Positions 18,501 through 23,581 of a stretch of 23,581 bases of DNA are shown here, piece by piece. The stretch covers positions 1-23,581 of IMG/VR virus record IMGVR_UViG_3300017969_000155; one strand, given 5' to 3'. The number at the start of each line of letters is the position of its first letter. The stretch's first letter is position 1. Position numbers and translations under genes: made by a program. Source of the DNA: a virus. Below the pieces are notes generated by a model, which worked only from the letters and a program-made list of their open reading frames with translations, did no database searches and was not told where the DNA came from.

Positions 18501-21500
18501 AGTGAGAGCCACAGATACTCTTGATTTCAGACCAAGAGTATCTCAATTCACAGTAACAGATAAATCACCATTCGATTTTGACTCAAGAAGTTTTGGAACT
18601 TTACCAAAACTTATTCTAAAACCAAAAGAAAGTTCTTTAATTGGTTATACTTATTACTTGCCAAGAATAGATAAAGTATATCTTGATACTTTTGGCAACT
18701 TTATTGTTCAAAAAGGTATATCTGGGATAAATCCAAAGGTTCCTTCTAACAATAATCCAGATGGATTGATGGATCTTGGAACAATTTCTCTTCCAGCGTA
18801 TCTTTATAATCCAAATGATGCAGAAATATCTCTCGTAGATAATAGAAGATATACTATGAGAGATATTGGAAAACTTGAGGATAGAATAGAAAATCTTGAA
18901 CGTGTCACTTCTCTTTCTCTGTTAGAGGTAAGCACTCAAACTTTACAAGTTCAAGATGCTCAAGGAAATAATAGATTTAAAACTGGATTCTTTGTAGATG
19001 ATTTTAAAAACAATTCGTTGATAGACATAAATGTATCTTCAATTCAGACAGATTCTGAGACTCAAGATTTAACACCAATTATTAGCGTAAATACCTTAAA
19101 GGGTCAGATCGCACCTTCAACTGATACTACTGATGAAAATCTAGATCTTTCCACAAACTTTAATTTATTAGACTCCAATGTTCAGAAAACTGGAAATGCT
19201 ATTACTTTAAAATATGAAAGTGTTGGTTGGATTGAACAACCTTTAGCAACAAGAGTTGAAAACGTCAACCCATTCCATGTTGTTTCATATAATGGATTTG
19301 TTAAATTATCTCCTTCTAGCGATAGTTGGATTAGAACAATTAGAATACCTGCTTCTAATACTCTTATAGAAAGGAGGGTTGCAGATCCAAATCGCAGAGG
19401 TCAAACAACTGCAGATGTTTCTTCCAGAGAAGTTGTAATTTCATCTGGAAACGAACAGTATATGCGTTCCAGAAATACCCAGTTTTCTGCAAATAATCTG
19501 AAACCTTTGACAAGATTCTATCAATTCTTCGATGGAAACGGTAGTGTTGACTTTATTCCAAAGTTATTGGAAATTGCTAACGATTCAACTTTAGTCAATT
19601 ATGGATCTGTAGGAACTTTTGAAGTTGGTGAAACTGTTGTTGGTTATAGTGAAGGAAATGAGGTAATTAGATTTAGAGTATCTTCAGGAAACCACAAAGA
19701 AGGACCTTTCAATGCGCCAACAAAAACATTTAATATAAATCCATATATTAAAACAGAAAATCTTTCCTCAGAATACAATCAATCATCTAAGGTATTGAAT
19801 GTAGACACCTTTGGATTATCTGAAGAAGCACAGGGGAAATATTTTGGTTATACAAAAGTTGGAACAAAATTGGTTGGACAAACTAGTGGTGCTATTGCAT
19901 ATGTTAAAGATCTTAGATTGATTAGTGATAACTATGGGGATCTCTATGGAACTTTCTTCCTTAGAAACCCACTTGATATTCCAGCCCCAGCAGTAAGAAT
20001 AACTACAGGAACCAAGACTTATAGACTTACAAATAGTTCATCTAATGCAACTCCTCTTCCAGGAAGTAAGTTATTATCAACAGCAGAAACTTCTTATAAG
20101 TCTGAAGGAAGATTTGAAGTACGTCAAACTCAAAGAACAACTAACACCGTTGGATATTATGATCCTTTGGCACAATCCTTTAGTGTTGGCGGTAACATTG
20201 AAGCACCAAATCCAAATGGTCAAAATAATGATGCAAATGGTGCATTCTTAACTGCTATAGATTTGTTCTTTGCCAATAAACCATCTGGAAATGATCCGGT
20301 TAGAATTGAAATAAGAACCGTTGAGTTAGGAACTCCAACAAGAACTGTTATAGGAAATCCAGTTACATTAAGACCTACAGATATTACAACTTCATCAACT
20401 GCAGAAACCGCAACGAGAGTAACTTTTGATTATCCAATTTATCTTTCTCCTGGACAAGAATATGCAATTGTTGCTGTAGCAGAAACTTCAGATGAATATG
20501 AACTTTGGATTGCGGAAATGGGCGAAAGAACTGTAAATACACAGTCTTTACCTGATGCTGAAGCAGTTATATATTCTAAACAATTTGCACTTGGAAGTTT
20601 GTTCAAGTCTCAAAATGGATCTATTTGGACTGCAAATCAATATCAAGATTTAAAATTCAAACTTTATAAAGCAAACTTCACATCAACTACTGGAACTGCA
20701 TTCTTCTATAACCCAACTTTAGATGAGAGCAACGGATATGTAAAAATCCTGAATAATAATCCAATAACAACTTTACCTAAAACAGTAACACTTGGAATTA
20801 CAACAACTACAGATAGTTCTGCTATTGGAATTTTGACTACCGGAAGAAAAATTGCAGGTTCTAATGATTTTGGATATGGATATATTGTTGGAACAGGCAG
20901 TTCAGTAACAAATGTAACTATTACCGATAGTGGTACAAATTATCCAACAGGAACGTTTGCTGATTTGGAAACTACGAATATTGTTGGTAGTGGTTCTGGT
21001 TTAAGGTTGAGTGTTACAGCATCCGGTGGAGTAATTACGGGAATTGCAGCAACAACTTTTGCTGGAAATGGGTATCAGGTTGGTGATGTTGTTGGTATTA
21101 CTACCACTCTGGGTAGAGATGCGAGATTTACTATTTCCGAAATTAACGGATTAGATACACTTTATCTTTCAAACGTTCAAGGAGAGAAGGGTGCGTCTAA
21201 GACTTTCCAAGTTGGGGCAGCACTTAGTTACTATAACGATTCTGGAACTGTTGTTTCTCTTGCAAGTACAACTATTACGACCAGAACGACTGAAGGAACA
21301 AATCTAAATTCTGGCAATTTCTTGAGAGTAAATCATTTTGATCATGGAATGTATTCCTCCACAAATAAAGTAGTTCTTACTGGAATTGAACCAAGCGTTC
21401 CTGCAACCACTTTGGATTCTCCTTTAACAATAAGTGAAACAGCAACTATCAGTGTTGCCAGCACAGCAAACTTCGCAACCTTTGAAGGTCAGACAGTTTC

Positions 21501-22653
21501 AGCTTCTTATCTTGGATATGTAAAGATTGGAGATGAAATAATCTCTTATAATTCAGTCGGTAGTGGAACTTTATCAATAAGTTCCAGATCTGTAGAGGGT
21601 GTGGTACAACCACATAGTGTTGGATCATTGGTTACAAAATATGAACTAGGTGGAGTTTCTCTAAGAAGAATTAACGGAGTTGAACATACCGTAAGTTCTT
21701 TAGGAAATACTATCGACCAATATCATGTAGAAATCGATATGTCTGCTAACGGTTCAGATAGATCAAATGATGGAGATACTTCCGATCTTCCGCAGTTGTC
21801 ATTCACTTCGGAAGAATTTGTTGGTGGAGAAAATTGTAAGGCAACTGAAAACATTCAATTCAACGAAATCGTTCCAAATTATGATATTTTATCACCAGGT
21901 TCTTCTACTTCCGTAACTGCGAGTGTTAGAACAACAACTGGTAGAAGTGTTGACGGAACAGAAACTCCTTTCCTAGATAGTGGATTTGAAAATGTTGAAT
22001 TGAATAAGGTTAATAAGTTGAACTCTGTAAGACTCGTTGCTTCTAACGTCAACGAAAATACGAGTTTGACAACTTTACCAAGAAATAAATCATTTACAAC
22101 ACGTATACTTTTGAATACCACCGATTCCAATTTATCACCAATAATTTATACTGATACAGCATTGACTGAATTCAGACTGAGCAGATTGAATAATCCTATC
22201 TCCGATTATTCCACTGACAATAGAGTCAATTCACTCTTATTTGATCCACATTCGGCAGTTTATGTTTCAAATACTGTAAATCTTACCCAGGCAGCAACAT
22301 CACTTAAAGTAATACTTGCTGCTTATAGACATGAGTCTGCAGACTTTAGAGTTCTTTATAATTTGATCAGAGCAGATTCTAGTGAAGTTACTCAAGAATT
22401 TGAGTTGTTCCCAGGATATGATAATCTGAGTCTTAGTGCTGACGGAACAATTACACCAGTTGATTCCTCCAAAAATAGTGGAAGACCTGATACTTTTGTT
22501 CCAGCAAGTTTGGAAAATCAGTATTTAGAGTATGAGTTTACCGCAGATAATTTAGATCTGTTCACGGGATACACAATCAAGATTGTAATGTCCGGAACAA
22601 ATCAAGCATATGCTCCAAGAATTAAAGATCTTAGAACTATTGCATTGAGATGA
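15559..22653 (+). CDS. Giant DUF4815-type virion structural protein
   Basis: This 2364-residue protein is of a type common in T4-like marine phages. The N-terminus (NPYFDDFD.DKNFYKVLFKPGYPVQARELTTLQS, residues 7-44) and EGTVVIPGN..YDG (~58) are the DUF4815 signature; a PGEAYVGGYNV element at ~353 belongs to the same domain. SG-x-x-A modules lie at ~105, ~484, ~850 and ~1435. Around 987 is LDFRPRV. Residues ~1097-1125 (RYTMRDIGKLEDRIENLERV) look like a short coiled coil. YDPLAQSF at ~1534 opens a beta domain with SPGQEYAIV at ~1628. GG-x-GY-like copies lie at ~1790-1850 and a DDE/RG module at ~1985-2020. The end is APRIKDLRTIALR. It follows gp8 where T4 has gp9-gp12 and probably serves outer-baseplate or fibre attachment; that role is inferred. 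The start is 5 bases after the gp8 stop, and the stop overlaps the next ATG (ATGA). Confidence 0.85.
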   Translation: MAQKTDLNINPYFDDFDSDKNFYKVLFKPGYPVQARELTTLQSILQNQVESFGSYTFKEGTVVIPGNIFYDGQFYAVKLNSSQFGIDVSLYINNFIGKKIIGETSGTTATIQYVAFPDGGDVDELTIYVKYVDSNNNFVFDQFEDGESLYSDENVTYGNTTISAETPFASLISSNASSIGSAASIGDGVYFIRGYFAKVSKQTLILDHYTNTPSYRVGLSIKELLVNAKDDSTLFDNAKGFTNYAAPGADRLQINLTLTKKLISDTNDTDFVELLRVEEGRIKKIENKTELNRLGDYIAERTYEESGHYTLDDFKLSLHNSLNDKLGNDGLFFSNQSTDQFNTPSDDLMCLKISPGEAYVGGYNVEKIATTILDVEKPRDTETVSVANIPFEMGNLLRVNNVSGAPKQKESISLYNQSAGGGTKIGDARVYTFNLTGSAYQDASTNWDLYLYDIQTYTSLTLNTPVAPLGLITSSYIKGKSSGASGYAVSSGSGSTVSVRQTSGTFSVGEQLIINGIDASATIASVIAYGTRDIKSVYQSGVSGFPTFTADSLLDSINLPNGVIGGTISGGNTLVSPGKVFTGVKVGDIIRYQTSSGDETFNRVTANNTTSLTITAGATVSGVSNGTVANGTYSSIKIGVPSLRNQEKGYLYAELSDPNIESVDLSGSTLKISEQITGETTDSSGTLTFDLSSISGITSAFFDPFDEERYSIHYTGGGIGTVTSDAFTLSNNQVSINGLTASQSNIVVNTSLTKNEIQSKIKEYTRSATLDVVYSKQQQSGVGVNTSINDGLTYNKNYGLRVQDEEISLNYPDVVKVIAILESLDSSTPTFDQIQFFDSSVVSNAIIGENIVSSSSNTVARVVAKPSSLVLSIVYLNKDKFIAGESVTLQESNNTAAIQSVTNGSYKNITSSFTLDKGQKDQYYDYSRIVRSANTPIPSRRLKIVFDHYTVPSSDSGDVYTVLSYDKERFSEDIPNIGSRKVRATDTLDFRPRVSQFTVTDKSPFDFDSRSFGTLPKLILKPKESSLIGYTYYLPRIDKVYLDTFGNFIVQKGISGINPKVPSNNNPDGLMDLGTISLPAYLYNPNDAEISLVDNRRYTMRDIGKLEDRIENLERVTSLSLLEVSTQTLQVQDAQGNNRFKTGFFVDDFKNNSLIDINVSSIQTDSETQDLTPIISVNTLKGQIAPSTDTTDENLDLSTNFNLLDSNVQKTGNAITLKYESVGWIEQPLATRVENVNPFHVVSYNGFVKLSPSSDSWIRTIRIPASNTLIERRVADPNRRGQTTADVSSREVVISSGNEQYMRSRNTQFSANNLKPLTRFYQFFDGNGSVDFIPKLLEIANDSTLVNYGSVGTFEVGETVVGYSEGNEVIRFRVSSGNHKEGPFNAPTKTFNINPYIKTENLSSEYNQSSKVLNVDTFGLSEEAQGKYFGYTKVGTKLVGQTSGAIAYVKDLRLISDNYGDLYGTFFLRNPLDIPAPAVRITTGTKTYRLTNSSSNATPLPGSKLLSTAETSYKSEGRFEVRQTQRTTNTVGYYDPLAQSFSVGGNIEAPNPNGQNNDANGAFLTAIDLFFANKPSGNDPVRIEIRTVELGTPTRTVIGNPVTLRPTDITTSSTAETATRVTFDYPIYLSPGQEYAIVAVAETSDEYELWIAEMGERTVNTQSLPDAEAVIYSKQFALGSLFKSQNGSIWTANQYQDLKFKLYKANFTSTTGTAFFYNPTLDESNGYVKILNNNPITTLPKTVTLGITTTTDSSAIGILTTGRKIAGSNDFGYGYIVGTGSSVTNVTITDSGTNYPTGTFADLETTNIVGSGSGLRLSVTASGGVITGIAATTFAGNGYQVGDVVGITTTLGRDARFTISEINGLDTLYLSNVQGEKGASKTFQVGAALSYYNDSGTVVSLASTTITTRTTEGTNLNSGNFLRVNHFDHGMYSSTNKVVLTGIEPSVPATTLDSPLTISETATISVASTANFATFEGQTVSASYLGYVKIGDEIISYNSVGSGTLSISSRSVEGVVQPHSVGSLVTKYELGGVSLRRINGVEHTVSSLGNTIDQYHVEIDMSANGSDRSNDGDTSDLPQLSFTSEEFVGGENCKATENIQFNEIVPNYDILSPGSSTSVTASVRTTTGRSVDGTETPFLDSGFENVELNKVNKLNSVRLVASNVNENTSLTTLPRNKSFTTRILLNTTDSNLSPIIYTDTALTEFRLSRLNNPISDYSTDNRVNSLLFDPHSAVYVSNTVNLTQAATSLKVILAAYRHESADFRVLYNLIRADSSEVTQEFELFPGYDNLSLSADGTITPVDSSKNSGRPDTFVPASLENQYLEYEFTADNLDLFTGYTIKIVMSGTNQAYAPRIKDLRTIALR
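20900..21145 (+). repeat. GG-x-GY-like module pair in the DUF4815 protein
   Basis: Residues about 1782-1862 read VTNVTITDSGTNYPTGTF, a GSGSGLRLSV patch, then GVITGIAATTFAGNGYQVGDVV. This is the same turn-strand-GSG-patch order as in gp7 and gp8, giving a third protein with the module. Divergence is high, with GTNY and GNGY replacing GG-x-GY. Confidence 0.6.
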
Positions 22654-22847
22654 TAAGGGTAGAAGGATACAAAAATCTTTATAGAGACGAAAAAAGTGGT
22701 GCCATAATTAACTGTGACACCACTTCATACAATCAATATGTTAACTCCTTAAACTATAAAGATATGCAAAAACAAGAATTGGATAAAATGAAACAGGATA
22801 TTGAAGAGATAAAATCTTTACTTATGGAAATACTAAATAAGAAATAA
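22650..22847 (+). CDS. Small coiled-coil protein, function unknown
   Basis: This 65-residue protein begins MIRVEGYKNLYRDEKSGAI. The first ~35 residues look like a small ordered segment with a Tyr/Asn/Ser-rich SYNQYVNSLNY stretch. Residues ~38-64 are highly charged with Leu/Met/Ile at heptad spacing (EL..M..DI..I..LL.EIL), so a coiled coil is likely. I recall very similar small proteins at this place in marine T4-like phages, without a known function. The ATG overlaps the TGA of the giant gene before it (ATGA), so translation is probably coupled; there is no clear ribosome binding site. An oligomerising or chaperone-like helper of the neighbouring structural protein is possible but is only inference. 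A strong hairpin lies inside the gene. Confidence 0.8.
   Translation: MIRVEGYKNLYRDEKSGAIINCDTTSYNQYVNSLNYKDMQKQELDKMKQDIEEIKSLLMEILNKK
22690..22725 (-). terminator. Intrinsic-terminator-like hairpin on the minus strand, inside a plus-strand gene
   Basis: Arms AAGTGGTG (22694-22701) and CACCACTT (22718-22725) pair perfectly. After one C-A mismatch, CATA/TGTG adds four more pairs (one G-T), leaving a 6-base loop ATTAAC. Read on the minus strand, the stem is followed at once by a T run (22695 down to about 22690), the classic intrinsic terminator form. On the plus strand the bases after the stem are CATAC, so no plus-strand terminator is expected. Confidence 0.5.
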
Positions 22848-22867
22848 TTTTATTGGTTTGCTGTAAA

Positions 22868-22875
22868 TATAAATA
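22868..22875 (+). promoter_or_regulatory. T4-type late promoter TATAAATA upstream of the Ig-like and fibre genes
   Basis: This exact TATAAATA is in the 55-base gap after the small gene and ends 27 bases before the next ATG. It shares TATAAATATCTAAA with the gp8 promoter. AAGGAAA at 22880-22886 could serve as a Shine-Dalgarno but lies unusually far (16 bases) from the ATG. Confidence 0.82.
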
Positions 22876-22902
22876 TCTAAAGGAAACTTTTTAATTCTAA
22901 TA

Positions 22903-23238
22903 ATGGCGATTTATGTATCCAATATTGTGATTGAACAGGGATTCAGTTTTGACACCTCTTTTCAGTTGGAGGATACTAGATCAAATTCCCCTTTGGATTT
23001 GTCTAGCACTGTTCCAGTGGGTCAATTGAGAAAACATTATGCTTCGACTTCTTCAGTATCTTTTGCTTCTACTGTAACTAGTCCTGAACTAGGAATTTTA
23101 TCAATATCATTAACTGCTGCCCAAACAACCAGTTTGAAGCCAGGAAGATACGTTTATGATGTAAAATTATTAAACGATGGTAAGGAATTTAAAGCTGTGG
23201 AAGGTGCAGCACTAGTAAGAGGCGGGGTAACCAGGTAA
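22903..23238 (+). CDS. Putative Ig-fold structural protein (BppU-N-like)
   Basis: This 111-residue, apparently all-beta protein has no signal peptide or membrane segment. The pattern is an N-terminal strand (IVIEQGFSFDTSFQLED), SPLDLSSTVPVGQLRKH, then GILSISLTAAQTTSLKPGRY, VYDVKLLNDG and an ending VEGAALVRGGVTR. The order of polar strand, Leu-Thr-x-x-Gln-Thr..L..G-x-Y-x-Y-D-(V/L) and G...V-x-x-x-VT(R) is common in small phage baseplate or fibre proteins with an Ig-like fold such as the BppU N-terminal domain; this assignment is by pattern only. It is the first gene behind the third late promoter, and its stop overlaps the start of the fibre-like gene by one base (TAATG). A fibre-attachment or fibre-assembly role is inferred. 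Confidence 0.75.
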   Translation: MAIYVSNIVIEQGFSFDTSFQLEDTRSNSPLDLSSTVPVGQLRKHYASTSSVSFASTVTSPELGILSISLTAAQTTSLKPGRYVYDVKLLNDGKEFKAVEGAALVRGGVTR

Positions 23239-23581
23239 TGCCTAGTATTAACGATAGAATTGGTTCTCAGAACGTAATTCGTGTTTTATCTAATGCTTCA
23301 GCAGCACCAACACGAATAATTAATTTAACTGATGTAGATTCCACTCTTAAGACTAGAGATGGAATGCTTCTCGTTTGGAATTTGGAAGACGAGAAATTCT
23401 ACATGACGGATACGATTGATTCGTCTTCGTTAATTGCTACGGGAATAGTTACATTTTCCAATACCACACAATCATCATCAACAACTACTGGCGCAGTAAT
23501 TGTTAGTGGTGGTGTTGGAATTGCTAAAAATTTGAATGTTGGCGGCGATGCCAACATAGTTGGAGTTGTAACATTTGGAAC
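23238..23581 (+). CDS. Tail-fibre-like structural protein, N-terminal part (runs off window)
   Basis: The frame opens at ATG 23238, overlapping the previous stop by one base, and is still open at the end of the window after 114 codons. It begins MPSINDRIGSQNVIRVLSNA, then TRIINLTDVDSTLKTRDG, MLLVWNLEDEKFYMTD and, after a Ser/Thr-rich linker, GAVIVSGGVGIAKNLNVGG followed by NIVGVVTFG. The GA-(L/V)-(I/V)-V-SGGVGIAKNLNVGG string is a well-known signature of fibre and appendage proteins in marine T4-like phages, where it often recurs. I infer a trimeric fibre or baseplate appendage protein whose N-terminus docks on the baseplate. An AGG lies 4 bases before the ATG and GAGG farther upstream. Confidence 0.85.
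   Translation, partial: MPSINDRIGSQNVIRVLSNASAAPTRIINLTDVDSTLKTRDGMLLVWNLEDEKFYMTDTIDSSSLIATGIVTFSNTTQSSSTTTGAVIVSGGVGIAKNLNVGGDANIVGVVTFG

Noticed and set aside
20045-20251. Plus-strand open frame of 68 codons
   Set aside because: It is a different frame inside the DUF4815 protein at a place (around YDPLAQSF) where the main frame is conserved. No initiation site is seen.
21600-21614. Short hairpin TGTGGT-ACA-ACCACA
   Set aside because: It has only six pairs with a 3-base loop inside a coding region and no T run. Such foldbacks are expected by chance.
21879-22130. Minus-strand open frame of 83 codons
   Set aside because: It is inside the DUF4815 gene, has no start signals, and its hydrophobic Val/Leu-rich look comes from antisense reading of a Thr/Ser/Asn-rich protein.
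22848-22902. A plus-strand terminator in the gap after the small gene
   Set aside because: The gap holds a T-rich stretch and the late promoter but no stem of useful length, so transcription from upstream may read through.

Overview
The window is an AT-rich (by eye about one third G+C), densely packed, single-strand stretch of a T4-like marine myovirus. It most resembles the cyanophages and relatives (Kyanoviridae type) that infect Prochlorococcus or Synechococcus; a SAR11 phage is a less likely alternative. The evidence is the gene order gp25-gp6-gp7-gp8 of T4-type baseplate wedges, T4-type late promoters (TATAAATA), a giant gp7-position protein, a DUF4815-type giant structural protein and a tail-fibre-like start. 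No host genes, tRNAs, mobile elements or CRISPR arrays are visible, and there is no gene-free stretch of 300 bases; the largest gap is about 55 bases.

Layout. Bases 1-48 hold the last codons of an unidentified upstream gene. A late promoter (44-51) overlaps its stop codon and should drive gp25 (74-475), gp6 (477-2381) and an 11.6 kb gene for a 3873-residue gp7-like protein (2383-14004). These three genes are separated by one base each. A second late promoter (14000-14007), again overlapping a stop codon, leads into gp8 (14027-15553), a 2364-residue DUF4815-type protein (15559-22653) and a 65-residue coiled-coil protein (22650-22847). A third late promoter (22868-22875) leads into a 111-residue putative Ig-fold protein (22903-23238) and the start of a tail-fibre-like protein that runs off the window (23238 onward).

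How the genes work together. All are predicted late virion genes. gp6, gp7 and gp25 form the conserved core of the baseplate wedge, where gp25 helps start sheath assembly; gp8 joins the wedge periphery. The two giants probably build the outer baseplate and fibre-attachment region, in place of T4 gp9-gp12, which are not seen in their usual place after gp8.

The most interesting point is protein architecture. The first ~300 residues of the giant gp7 look like the C-terminal core of T4 gp7. About 3500 residues of small recurring beta modules follow, including a YHYH-type domain whose signature has become YAYY. The same module families (GG-x-GY, SG-x-x-A, DDE/RG, NHxF) recur in neighbouring gp8 and/or the DUF4815 protein, as if a shared parts kit had been spread over the baseplate. 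A well-formed intrinsic terminator pointing to the minus strand lies inside the 65-residue gene. All homology statements are from recognition by eye and memory; no search was run.
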